This document shows, piece after piece, positions 1 to 6,966 of a DNA stretch of 11,275 bases (position 1 is the stretch's first letter; each line of letters begins with the position of its first letter). Position numbers and translations under genes: made by a program. Below the pieces are notes generated by a model, which saw only the letters and a program-made list of their open reading frames with translations, was not told the DNA's origin and searched no databases. Origin of the DNA: Paracoccaceae bacterium (lineage in GTDB: Bacteria > Pseudomonadota > Alphaproteobacteria > Rhodobacterales > Rhodobacteraceae); contig WTGT01000208.1 in NCBI GenBank assembly GCA_011523445.1, forward strand, positions 1 to 11,275, written 5' to 3'.

Positions 1-755
1 CAAGGGTATATCTGGGTTCTTGCAATGGTACTGATTATTTTGCAGGTGATATCACAAGGGAAAATACCCCATTAACCGTAAATGTTGTCGAGAACAGGCT
101 GTTTGACCCTTCCCAATATCAACACCCCGATTTTCCTGAATATTATTTCAAGGGCCTCAGAATGCTCCTGCCCTATCTTCAGGAATCACTCCTAGCAGAA
201 TTGCTGGCCATAGGAAAGGCATTATTGGGATGGCATTACACTCATAGGTATTGTTCGTTTTGTGGTCATCCTTCGGACATTAGGAATGGAGGCTGGTCAA
301 GGATTTGCCCTGCCTGCAAATCTGAACACTTTCCAAGATATGATCCTGTTGTCATCATGCTGATTTTGCGACAAAACAAGGTTTTGTTGGGAAGGTCGTA
401 TCATTGGCCCCAAGGAATGCATTCCCTCTTGGCAGGTTTCATGGAACCAGGTGAATCAATTGAATCTGCCGTAGTCCGGGAAGTTTATGAAGAAGCCGAA
501 ATTCTTGTGGAAAACGTAAGTTATCTTTCATCACAGCCATGGCCCTTTCCAACGTCCTTGATGATTGGATGTAGAGGCGAGGCAAGGAATGACACAATTA
601 ATCCCCAGAAAAATGAAATTGAAAATGCCATTTGGCTCGAACGAGAAGAAGTCATGGACATCTATGATGGAAGTAGGACGGATATCTCACTTCCTCGCAA
701 GGGTTCCATTGCAGAATTCCTTATTAGAAAATGGCTGGGAGGTATCATAATTTGA
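1..755 (+). CDS. nudC: NAD(H) diphosphatase NudC (Nudix hydrolase), 5'-truncated by the window edge
   Basis: NudC enzymes hydrolyse NAD(H) to NMN(H) plus AMP, and E. coli NudC also removes NAD caps from RNA. The reading frame is open from position 3, so the true start lies upstream; the ATG at 162 is internal. The part before it (including YLGSCNGTDYFAGDI) fits the N-terminal NUDIX-like domain of the family. A four-cysteine zinc ribbon follows: CSFC at 252-263 and CPAC at 306-317. The Nudix box covers 435-503 and keeps the G-x5-E-x7-RE-V-x-EE pattern, but the last glycine is glutamate (GAA, 498-500). The SQPWPFP signature at 531-551 defines the NADH-diphosphatase subfamily and makes the call firm. 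The frame ends at TGA 753-755. A 7-bp hairpin begins at the stop codon. Confidence 0.93.
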   Translation, partial: RVYLGSCNGTDYFAGDITRENTPLTVNVVENRLFDPSQYQHPDFPEYYFKGLRMLLPYLQESLLAELLAIGKALLGWHYTHRYCSFCGHPSDIRNGGWSRICPACKSEHFPRYDPVVIMLILRQNKVLLGRSYHWPQGMHSLLAGFMEPGESIESAVVREVYEEAEILVENVSYLSSQPWPFPTSLMIGCRGEARNDTINPQKNEIENAIWLEREEVMDIYDGSRTDISLPRKGSIAEFLIRKWLGGIII

Positions 756-779
756 ATGGTATGTAAATTTTCTACCATT
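755..779 (+). terminator. AT-rich hairpin at the nudC stop codon
   Basis: AATGGTA (755-761) and TACCATT (773-779) are perfectly complementary around an 11-nt loop, directly after the nudC stop. No U-tract follows, so this is a weak or non-canonical terminator or an mRNA-end stabilising hairpin. The pairing is seen; the role is inferred. Confidence 0.3.
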
Positions 780-781
780 AT

Positions 782-848
782 GACAGGCGTGGTGTAGTCA
801 ATTAGCACCATACTGCATTGCGACCGTAACGGAAAATGCCGTTCTGTC
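782..848 (+). other. Self-closing three-way RNA fold in the nudC-pheA gap
   Basis: GACAG (782-786) pairs with CTGTC (844-848) and encloses two hairpins: TGGTGT (790-795) with GCACCA (805-810), and AACGG (828-832) with CCGTT (839-843). The second hairpin abuts the closing stem and could stack on it. The arrangement recalls part of a tRNA cloverleaf, but there is no T-arm, anticodon arm or acceptor stem to support a tRNA. It may be the leader of the 6S-like RNA downstream, part of the nudC 3' UTR, or chance. The stems are short, so confidence is low. Confidence 0.25.
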
Positions 849-884
849 TTAGGGATTAGATTCCTGAAACTGTAAAACGGTTAC

Positions 885-1105
885 TTCTGCATTGTTTTTT
901 TCGCAAGCCCATAGTTGACTGCCCGATAGCCTGTTGCTAAGCACGCTGACTTCTATTGACACCAGTTATGCCCACGAGAGAATCAGCTCGATTCAAACTG
1001 AGGCATGAAACATGTTACAATAGGGCGCACTTAATGTCCTCAGGTTTGAATGTTGTGGCCCTTGATCAAGGTGAACTAGGCATGTATGGTTTCCAAATGG
1101 TTATA
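885..1105 (+). ncRNA. ssrS: Probable 6S RNA (SsrS); ends approximate
   Basis: 6S RNA binds sigma-70 RNA polymerase by mimicking an open promoter. Its parts appear here in the expected order. (1) The closing stem pairs 903-905 with 1083-1085, 907-909 with 1079-1081, 912-916 with 1074-1078 and 918-919 with 1071-1072. (2) The 5' bubble strand contains CCCGATAG (922-929). (3) A 16-bp apical stem pairs 991-1006 with 1034-1051, broken only by single-base bulges at 1037 and 1043. (4) A small hairpin, CCTT-GATC-AAGG (1060-1071), sits on the 3' strand just before the closing stem, where E. coli 6S also has one. The 5' part, TTCGCAAGC then CCGATA after 14 nt, resembles the E. coli 6S 5' half from memory. 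No good promoter was recognised, the ends are guesses, and no covariance search was possible. It could be another structured RNA. Confidence 0.5.
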
Positions 1106-1169
1106 CTGCTTCAAGAGCTCCGACTTCTTCAGGGAAGATGAAGGAAAGAATGGCAAACCTGCATTCTCT

Positions 1170-1202
1170 CCAGTAAAGGGGTTTAGTTACTAGGAATGTT
1201 TT
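1170..1202 (+). terminator. Possible terminator after the 6S-like RNA, at the pheA 3' end
   Basis: CCAGTAA (1170-1176) pairs with TTACTaGG (1187-1194; A1192 bulged) around a 10-nt loop, followed by AATGTTTT. The short T-run lies on the + side, so it suits transcripts arriving from nudC or the 6S-like RNA better than pheA. The stem is modest and the T-run weak. Confidence 0.3.
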
Positions 1203-2058
1203 AAGATTTGGAATTTACTTCTAACCTAGCCTTATGGGCAGGATAAACCCCGATAATTTCCAGGTAATCAGTGAAAAACTCCAGTTCTTCCAATGCCAGT
1301 TTTACACCTTTATCCTCGGGATGGCCCTCAATTTCTGCAAAAAATTGAGTTGCATTAAAAGAACCTCCAACCATGTAGCTTTCAAGCTTGACCATATTTA
1401 CATTGTTGGTAGCGAAACCTCCCATGGCTTTGTATAGGGCGGCCGGAATGTTTCGAACCGCAAAGACAAAAGAGGTCATCATGCTTTCACTTCTTCTTTC
1501 CCATTTTTTGTTTTTGGACATGATAATGAACCGGGTTCGGTTAGAATGGGCATCTTCAATGTTCTTGCGGATGATCTGTAATTTGAAAATTTGGCTTGCC
1601 AAGTTGGAAGCCAAGGCTGCGTAAGAGGGATCTTTTTTTTCTGCAATCAACCTTGCTGAACCTGAAGTGTCAACAGAGGTCAAAGGGATTATATTATGCT
1701 GCTTGAGGAAATTTTTGCATTGCCCAAGGAGTACAGGATGACTGTAGGCGTATTTTACCTCTTCCAGGGAAGTGCCTGGAAGGACCATGAGATTGATTTC
1801 AATCCTTACAAAAACCTCATCATTGATGAAAAGTCCTGATTCCGGCAGCAGTTTGTGTATATCTGCAACCCTGCCATAAATAGAGTTCTCAACGGGAAGC
1901 ATTACCTCATCGGTTGTATCGTTCAACACTGCCGAAATGGCATCTTCAAATGAAATACAAGGATGATAGTCCCAATCTGGACGTGCCTGACGACATGCCT
2001 CATGGGAATAGGCTCCCAACTCTCCTTGGAATGAAATTATTTTTTTCAACTTAAACAC
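1201..2058 (-). CDS. pheA: Prephenate dehydratase (monofunctional, ACT-regulated)
   Basis: PheA converts prephenate to phenylpyruvate in phenylalanine biosynthesis in the cytoplasm. The 285-residue protein has the monofunctional layout, with no chorismate mutase domain. The catalytic domain spans about residues 6-182: it opens FQGELGAYSHEA, has VENSIYGRV near 57-64, and carries the diagnostic TRF triplet at 175-177. An ACT domain follows at about 195-275, with KLESYMVGGSF at 224-234, the region that binds phenylalanine for feedback inhibition in this family. The start is GTG (2056-2058). An in-frame TGA lies immediately upstream, so translation cannot begin earlier; the only nearby alternative is TTG at 2049. 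No strong Shine-Dalgarno is seen. The gene is divergent from cycM and convergent with nudC and the 6S-like locus. No leader-peptide attenuator was recognised. Confidence 0.95.
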   Translation of the reverse strand: MFKLKKIISFQGELGAYSHEACRQARPDWDYHPCISFEDAISAVLNDTTDEVMLPVENSIYGRVADIHKLLPESGLFINDEVFVRIEINLMVLPGTSLEEVKYAYSHPVLLGQCKNFLKQHNIIPLTSVDTSGSARLIAEKKDPSYAALASNLASQIFKLQIIRKNIEDAHSNRTRFIIMSKNKKWERRSESMMTSFVFAVRNIPAALYKAMGGFATNNVNMVKLESYMVGGSFNATQFFAEIEGHPEDKGVKLALEELEFFTDYLEIIGVYPAHKARLEVNSKS

Positions 2059-2078
2059 TCATTTTTCTATATTTTCCA

Positions 2079-2098
2079 ATCTAGAAATTTCACTAGAT
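2079..2098. promoter_or_regulatory. Operator-like palindrome ATCTAG-N8-CTAGAT between pheA and cycM
   Basis: ATCTAG (2079-2084) and CTAGAT (2093-2098) form 6-bp inverted half-sites separated by 8 bp, about 20 bp upstream of the pheA start. The size and position suit a dimeric regulator of one or both divergent genes. No regulator is identified and no second copy was found in the window. Confidence 0.3.
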
Positions 2099-2112
2099 AT
2101 TGCATATTTGGG

Positions 2113-2137
2113 TGCAGTTACATTACATAGGACTGCA
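2113..2137. promoter_or_regulatory. Second inverted repeat TGCAGT-N13-ACTGCA upstream of cycM
   Basis: TGCAGT (2113-2118) and ACTGCA (2132-2137) are perfect 6-bp inverted half-sites about 30 bp before the cytochrome start. It could be an operator or a small 5' UTR hairpin. No clear -35/-10 pair was found on either strand of this gap, so the promoters themselves remain unassigned. Confidence 0.27.
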
Positions 2138-2167
2138 AATAATAATTTCTAAAATTTGGATCATTTA

Positions 2168-2677
2168 ATGCTTGATACAATGACCTCAACCAAAATAGTG
2201 GCAGCTCTTTGCGGGGCAATGCTGTTTTTTCTATTTGGTATATGGGCAGCCGAGTCAATATATCATGTCGAAAGCCACAATCCTGGTGTTGTTGAGTTGG
2301 TGGCATTGGAAGAAGTGGAAGACTCTGAGGTTGAGGCAGAACCGGTTGATATTACTGAACTTTTGGCTTCAGCAGATGTCACCAAGGGGCAACGAGTATT
2401 TACGAAATGTCAGGCATGTCATAAACTTGAAGATGGTCAAAACTCCGTAGGACCACACCTTTTCCAAATTATCGACAGGCCTGTGGGCGCTGTTTCGGAT
2501 TTCAAATATTCTTCTTCCATGGCCGAGTTTGAGGGCAATTGGACAGTTCAGCAATTAAGTGATTTTCTGGTTAATCCAAAAAAATACGTACCCGGAACAA
2601 AGATGGTTTTTGCAGGTTTGAAGAAGGATAAAGATAGAGCTAACCTGATAGCATATCTGATTGAGTCATCACAATAA
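2168..2677 (+). CDS. cycM: Membrane-anchored class I cytochrome c (CycM/c552-like)
   Basis: This small electron carrier is held in the inner membrane with its heme domain in the periplasm. Family members pass electrons from the bc1 complex to terminal oxidases. From the ATG at 2168 the protein is 169 residues. A single uncleaved N-terminal membrane segment (about residues 8-28) is followed by an acidic linker (about 45-62, rich in Glu/Asp) and a C-terminal cytochrome c domain. That domain has the heme-binding CQACH at 81-85 and the axial methionine in GTKMVF at residue 146, with the typical YVPGTKM context. The 2168 start is preferred because GGA (2158-2160) lies 7 nt upstream; the in-frame TTG at 2156 and ATG at 2180 are alternatives. 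It is divergent from pheA. No terminator separates it from yejA, so some read-through is possible. Confidence 0.9.
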   Translation: MLDTMTSTKIVAALCGAMLFFLFGIWAAESIYHVESHNPGVVELVALEEVEDSEVEAEPVDITELLASADVTKGQRVFTKCQACHKLEDGQNSVGPHLFQIIDRPVGAVSDFKYSSSMAEFEGNWTVQQLSDFLVNPKKYVPGTKMVFAGLKKDKDRANLIAYLIESSQ

Positions 2678-2710
2678 GTTTTTATACTCACTCTGAAACA
2701 TACTTTGGCT

Positions 2711-2739
2711 TTGACCTTGTATCAAACAACCTGAAAAAT
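2711..2739 (+). promoter_or_regulatory. Candidate sigma-70 promoter of the yej operon
   Basis: TTGACC (2711-2716, 5/6 to the -35 consensus) is followed by a 17-bp spacer and AAAAAT (2734-2739, 4/6 to the -10 consensus). It lies about 145 bp before the yejA ATG, in a 207-bp gap with no gene. Transcription would begin near 2746. Confidence 0.4.
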
Positions 2740-2759
2740 TGTATCCGGGCTGGGTTGTT
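2725..2759. promoter_or_regulatory. Inverted repeat AACAACC-N21-GGTTGTT over the yej promoter
   Basis: Perfect 7-bp arms at 2725-2731 and 2753-2759 bracket the proposed -10 and start site, a placement typical of a repressor site. No T-run follows, so it is unlikely to terminate cycM. The function is inferred. Confidence 0.3.
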
Positions 2760-2869
2760 CTTACAAATCACTATGGTCCTAATCCATAATTCACAAGTTA
2801 ACTAAAAATTGTAAGGTGTTTCCATTCAAAATGTTTACACTATCCCAGAAACCTCATAGAAATAGGAAT

Positions 2870-2874
2870 GGAGG
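2870..2874 (+). promoter_or_regulatory. Shine-Dalgarno GGAGG that fixes the yejA start
   Basis: GGAGG ends 10 nt before ATG 2885 and 4 nt before an in-frame TTG at 2879. It lies inside the longer open frame that begins at GTG 2816, which argues against that upstream start. A proper signal peptide begins only after this site. Confidence 0.6.
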
Positions 2875-2884
2875 AAAATTGAAA

Positions 2885-4759
2885 ATGAACTACTTGAGTA
2901 AGGGTATTAAGGCATTATTGATATCCACTATTGTTTCAGTAGCTGGAACAACTTTTTCTTTCGCAAGTGAAGACCAAAATGTAATTGTTTCCCACGGTAT
3001 ATCTAAATTCGGTAATTTGAAATACCCCAGTGATTTTCAACATTTTGATTATGTAAATCCAGCAGCTCCCAAAGGTGGGGAGATTTCCATCGCAACCTAC
3101 GGCAATTTTGATTCCATGAATCCCTATAGCCGCAAGGGACAATCGGGGGCCCTTTCTTCTATTTTCTTTGAATCCATGCTTGAAGGCAGTGCCGATGAGG
3201 TAAGTTCGGTTTATGGTTTGCTGGCTGAAACCATAGAATATCCTGAAGATCGAACCTGGGTAATATATAATCTTAGACCCGAAGCAAGGTTTTCCGATGG
3301 ATCCGAACTGACCGCTGAAGATGTGATGTTCAGTTATGAACTGCTTCTGGAAGAGGGATTGGCCTCTTTCAAGTCCGAATTGGGCAAGGCTGTAGTTTCA
3401 GCAGAAATCCTTTCACCCTACAAGATAAAATTCACTTTTAATTCAACCGATCGTTCGACTAGAAATGACATTACCCTGATTGGCGGATTACCAATTTTCT
3501 CCAAAAAGTGGTTTGAGGATACTGGTGCAAAACTTGATGAATCCAGATTGGAACCAGCGTTGGGATCGTCCCCATATGTACTCGAAACCATGGACGTAAA
3601 CAAGAGTTTGGTTTATAGAAGAAACCCGGATTATTGGGGAGCAAACATCCCCACCATGATAGGACGAAACAATTTCGACCGTATACGGATTGATTACTTT
3701 GCTGATCAGGAAGCCGCTTTTGAAGGATTCAAGGCAGGTGAAACGACCTTTAGACCCGAATATATTTCTAAAAACTGGGCAACCAGATATGATTTCCCCT
3801 CAATTGAAAAAGGTTGGGTTGTCAAGGATGAAATCCCGGATGGAAGCCTTCCGAATGGTCAGAGCTTTGCCTTCAATCTGAGAAAGGAAAAGTTCCAGGA
3901 TATTCGGGTGAGGGAAGCCATTTCCCTGATGTTCAATTATGAATGGACCAATGCAACAACCTTTCATGATTTGTATAAAAGAATTGATGCCTACTGGGAG
4001 AACAGCCATCTCAAGGCGGAGGGCTTGCCATCATCAGAAGAATTGATTGTACTGGAACCTCTCAGAGATATGCTGGATGAGGAAATATTTACCGAAGAGC
4101 CCGTAATTTCGCCTGCCTCCGACCCTGAAAGAAGACTGGACAGGAAGAATTTGCGAGCAGCCTCCAAACTTCTGGATGAAGCAGGTTGGATAGTCGGGGA
4201 CAATGGTATTCGCAAAAATGCAAGCGGACAGCAGCTTGAGATTGAATTCCTGACCGCATCAGCAACTTTTGAAAGAATTATTCAACCCTTTGTAGAGAAT
4301 CTGAAACAGTTGGGAATTGATGCCTACCTCCAGAAGATCGATCCAGCCCAGCTCCGTCAGAGGGAAAAGGATCGTGATTTCGATATCATTACAACCAACT
4401 TTCCCATTAGTTTTGAACCGGGCGGTGCTCTGAGACAATATCTGGGTTCGGAATATGTGGATGGGATTTTCAATGATACAGGCTTTGCCAATCCGGCAGT
4501 TGACGAAATCATAACCTATATTCTGGATGCCAATACCATCGAGGAACTTGAAAGAGGCGTGATTGCCCTGGACAGGGTACTTCGTCAACAACGCATCGTG
4601 ATTTTCCATTGGTACAAGGACTTCCATACGGTTGCCTATTATGACATGTATGAATATCCGGAAAATATACCTCCCTTTGCATTGGGCTTTTTGGATTTTT
4701 GGTGGTCCAACGAGGAGAAGCGTCAGAACCTTATATCCCAAGGTGCATTCAGCGAATAA
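2885..4759 (+). CDS. yejA: Periplasmic peptide-binding protein YejA (SBP family 5)
   Basis: YejA binds oligopeptides in the periplasm and hands them to the YejBEF transporter. In E. coli the system imports microcin C, and in several alphaproteobacteria it affects tolerance to antimicrobial peptides. From ATG 2885 the protein is 624 residues. A Sec signal peptide (KGIKALLISTIVSVAGTTF core) probably ends after SFA at residue 27. The mature N-terminus carries the YejA-type stretch with HGISKFGNLKYP (37-48) and HFDYVNPAAPKGG (53-65), and the fold continues as a full-length family 5 binding protein with YWG (near 254-258 in the family pattern RRNPDYWG) and a C-terminal FHWYKDFH. ATG 2885 is chosen because GGAGG precedes it and the signal peptide starts there; the frame is open back to GTG 2816. 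It is the first gene of yejABEF, 15 bp before yejB. Confidence 0.93.
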   Translation: MNYLSKGIKALLISTIVSVAGTTFSFASEDQNVIVSHGISKFGNLKYPSDFQHFDYVNPAAPKGGEISIATYGNFDSMNPYSRKGQSGALSSIFFESMLEGSADEVSSVYGLLAETIEYPEDRTWVIYNLRPEARFSDGSELTAEDVMFSYELLLEEGLASFKSELGKAVVSAEILSPYKIKFTFNSTDRSTRNDITLIGGLPIFSKKWFEDTGAKLDESRLEPALGSSPYVLETMDVNKSLVYRRNPDYWGANIPTMIGRNNFDRIRIDYFADQEAAFEGFKAGETTFRPEYISKNWATRYDFPSIEKGWVVKDEIPDGSLPNGQSFAFNLRKEKFQDIRVREAISLMFNYEWTNATTFHDLYKRIDAYWENSHLKAEGLPSSEELIVLEPLRDMLDEEIFTEEPVISPASDPERRLDRKNLRAASKLLDEAGWIVGDNGIRKNASGQQLEIEFLTASATFERIIQPFVENLKQLGIDAYLQKIDPAQLRQREKDRDFDIITTNFPISFEPGGALRQYLGSEYVDGIFNDTGFANPAVDEIITYILDANTIEELERGVIALDRVLRQQRIVIFHWYKDFHTVAYYDMYEYPENIPPFALGFLDFWWSNEEKRQNLISQGAFSE

Positions 4760-4774
4760 AGGTTTGAAACTTTA

Positions 4775-5860
4775 ATGGGAGCCTACATCCTTCGAAGGTT
4801 GGCCTTGGTCATACCTACCCTTCTGGGTATCATGATTATCAATTTTACCTTGGTGCAATTCGTGCCGGGAGGTCCAATTGAACAAATCCTGGCCCAAATG
4901 GAAGGTGAAGGGGATGTCTTCGCCAATTTTGCCGGTACCGGCAATGAAATTGCCAATGAACGATTGGGTTCAGATGACAAATATCTTGGTGCTACCGGCC
5001 TTCCAGAGGAATTTCTTAAGGAGCTGGAAATTCAGTTTGGATTCGACAAACCTCCGCTGGAGCGGTTTCTGAATATGATGTGGGACTATCTGAGGCTGGA
5101 TTTTGGTGAAAGCTATTTCCGGTCCATTAGTGTCATTGATCTTGTTTTGGAAAAAATGCCGGTCTCCATTTCATTGGGTTTATGGTCAACCTTGCTGGCC
5201 TATTGGATTTCCATTCCATTGGGTGTAAGAAAGGCAGTAAGAGATGGTAGCAAGTTTGACACCTGGACCTCAGGAGCAGTCATCGTTGGCTATGCCATTC
5301 CGGGTTTCCTTTTTGCCATCCTGCTCTTGGTACTCTTTGCCGGTGGTTCCTATTTCAAGATTTTTCCCCTCCGGGGACTGGTCTCCGACAATTTTGCCGA
5401 CCTGTCTCTAATTGGCAAGATCATTGATTATTTCTGGCATATATGTCTCCCGGTGGTTGCCTCAACCATTTCTGCGTTTGCCACCCTTACCCTATTGACC
5501 AAGAACACTTTCCTTGAAGAGATCAACAAGCAATATGTCATGACTGCCCGGGCCAAGGGATTGACCGAAAGAAGGGTACTTTACGGTCATATATTCCGCA
5601 ATGCCATGCTGGTGGTCATTTCAGGATTTCCGGCCATCTTCGTTGCTGTTTTCTTCAGTGGCTCACTCATTATTGAAACCATCTTCTCACTTGATGGTTT
5701 AGGTAGATTGGGTTTTGAGGCTGCCGTTGCGAGAGATTATCCGGTAATTTTCGGTACCCTGTTTGTGTTTGGTCTGCTGGGATTGATCGTGGGTATCATC
5801 TCCGATCTAACCTATGTCTGGATTGATCCCCGTATAGATTTTGAATCCAGAGAAACATGA
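4775..5860 (+). CDS. yejB: Peptide ABC transporter permease YejB
   Basis: YejB is one of the two inner-membrane permeases that form the peptide channel with YejE. The 361-residue protein begins MGAYILRRLALVIPTLLGIM, typical of DppB/YejB permeases. It has about six membrane segments (near residues 10-30, 131-150, 166-190, 225-245, 278-300 and 325-345). A large periplasmic loop after the first segment includes the acidic and Gly-rich stretch at 43-75. The EAA coupling motif that docks on the ATPase is at about 254-278 (YVMTARAKGL...FRNAM). Only AAAGG (4758-4762) resembles a ribosome site, and it is 12 nt away, so coupling to yejA translation is likely. Its TGA stop overlaps the yejE start in ATGA (5857-5860). 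Confidence 0.94.
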   Translation: MGAYILRRLALVIPTLLGIMIINFTLVQFVPGGPIEQILAQMEGEGDVFANFAGTGNEIANERLGSDDKYLGATGLPEEFLKELEIQFGFDKPPLERFLNMMWDYLRLDFGESYFRSISVIDLVLEKMPVSISLGLWSTLLAYWISIPLGVRKAVRDGSKFDTWTSGAVIVGYAIPGFLFAILLLVLFAGGSYFKIFPLRGLVSDNFADLSLIGKIIDYFWHICLPVVASTISAFATLTLLTKNTFLEEINKQYVMTARAKGLTERRVLYGHIFRNAMLVVISGFPAIFVAVFFSGSLIIETIFSLDGLGRLGFEAAVARDYPVIFGTLFVFGLLGLIVGIISDLTYVWIDPRIDFESRET

Positions 5861-6966
5861 TTACTCTATCTCCAATCAATCGACGAAGGCTAAAGAACTT
5901 CAGCTCCAACCGGAGAGCGGTCTGGTCCTTGCGTATCTTCATGGTGCTTTTTGTCATATCCCTATTCTCTGAATTCATCGCCAACGAAAAACCCATTCTG
6001 ATCAATTATCGTGGCGACCTGTATTTTCCCATCCTGTCCTTTCACTCCGAGAAGGATTTTGGGGGTGAATATCTCACTGAAGCAGTCTACCGAGACATTG
6101 AGGTTCAATGCCTGATAAAAACCGGTGGTATCCTTGATTGTGTCTATGAGCCGGAAGAGATTTTGGAAGATGCCCAGGATGGAATAGTCGATGGAGAAGA
6201 AATCTCAAGTGGTTGGATGATATGGCCACTCATTCCCTTTTCCTATGATACCGTTGATGATTTGGGTAAACCCGCACCATCAGCACCCGATTCCGAACAT
6301 TGGCTTGGAACCGATGATACTGCAAGGGATGTTCTGGCTAGGGTAATCTATGGTTTTCGCCTATCCATACTCTTTACTGGTGTGGTTACCCTCCTTACGT
6401 CCGTCATTGGTATAGCTGCAGGTGCAGTACAGGGATATTTTGGTGGTTTGATTGACTTGTTCTTCCAGCGGGTCATTGAATTGTGGGGATCTACCCCGTC
6501 TCTTTATATCATCATTATTGTAGCAGCGATTTGGCAAATGAACTTCTGGCTGTTGGTATTCTTGATGACCCTATTTGGCTGGACCAGCCTAGTCGGCGTG
6601 GTAAGGGCCGAAAGCTTCAGGGCTCGCAATTTTGAATATGTCCGGGCAGCCAAGGCCATGGGAGTTTCCAATACGGTTATCATGTTCAGGCATTTGTTGC
6701 CCAATGCCATGGTTGCTTCAGTAACACTTTTGCCTTTTATCATTACCGGAACAATCGGTTCACTGGCTGCCTTGGATTTTCTTGGCTTTGGCTTGCCCTC
6801 CTCCGCCCCTTCCCTTGGACAACTGACACTTCAAGCCAAGCAAAACCTTCAGGCACCCTGGTTGGGATTCACGGCTTTCTTTACCTTTGCCATAATGTTG
6901 TCACTTCTTGTATTCATTTTTGAAGGAGTCCGTGATGCGTTTGATCCAAGGAAAACCTTCACGTGA
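5857..6966 (+). CDS. yejE: Peptide ABC transporter permease YejE
   Basis: YejE is the second permease of the Yej importer (OppC/DppC type). It has 369 residues: a first membrane segment at about 26-42, a long periplasmic region at 43-160 ending in the family motif LGTDDTARDVL (150-160), then five further membrane segments and the EAA motif at 261-284 (YVRAAKAMG...LLPNA). The protein ends FEGVRDAFDPRKTFT, as expected for the family. The periplasmic region contains an acidic stretch (98-116) and two cysteines (85 and 95) that could form a disulfide. ATG 5857 overlaps the yejB stop, indicating translational coupling. Its own TGA overlaps the GTG of yejF (6963-6966). Confidence 0.94.
   Translation: MITLSPINRRRLKNFSSNRRAVWSLRIFMVLFVISLFSEFIANEKPILINYRGDLYFPILSFHSEKDFGGEYLTEAVYRDIEVQCLIKTGGILDCVYEPEEILEDAQDGIVDGEEISSGWMIWPLIPFSYDTVDDLGKPAPSAPDSEHWLGTDDTARDVLARVIYGFRLSILFTGVVTLLTSVIGIAAGAVQGYFGGLIDLFFQRVIELWGSTPSLYIIIIVAAIWQMNFWLLVFLMTLFGWTSLVGVVRAESFRARNFEYVRAAKAMGVSNTVIMFRHLLPNAMVASVTLLPFIITGTIGSLAALDFLGFGLPSSAPSLGQLTLQAKQNLQAPWLGFTAFFTFAIMLSLLVFIFEGVRDAFDPRKTFT

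Noticed and set aside
790..850. tRNA-like appearance, with a D-arm-like TGTAGTCAATTAGCACCA
   Set aside because: No TTCRA T-loop with a paired stem, no anticodon arm and no 7-bp acceptor stem could be placed around it.
956..984. TTGACA at 956-961 as a promoter -35
   Set aside because: With 17-bp spacing the -10 would be AGAATC, a poor match, and the site falls inside the proposed RNA.
956..1141. 61-codon open frame on + in the nudC-pheA gap
   Set aside because: The translation has no recognisable domain, no ribosome site was seen, and it runs through paired stems of the 6S-like RNA.
2156..2167. TTG 2156 as the cytochrome start
   Set aside because: ATG 2168 is a better codon and has GGA 7 nt upstream; the extra four residues add nothing to the membrane anchor.
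2816..2884. Upstream GTG 2816 as the yejA start, adding 23 residues
   Set aside because: It would put a polar, basic stretch before the signal peptide, and the GGAGG ribosome site lies inside that extension just before ATG 2885.
4259..4741. 160-codon open frame on - inside yejA
   Set aside because: It lies wholly antisense to the well-supported 3' half of yejA and its product resembles nothing recognised; it is a shadow frame.
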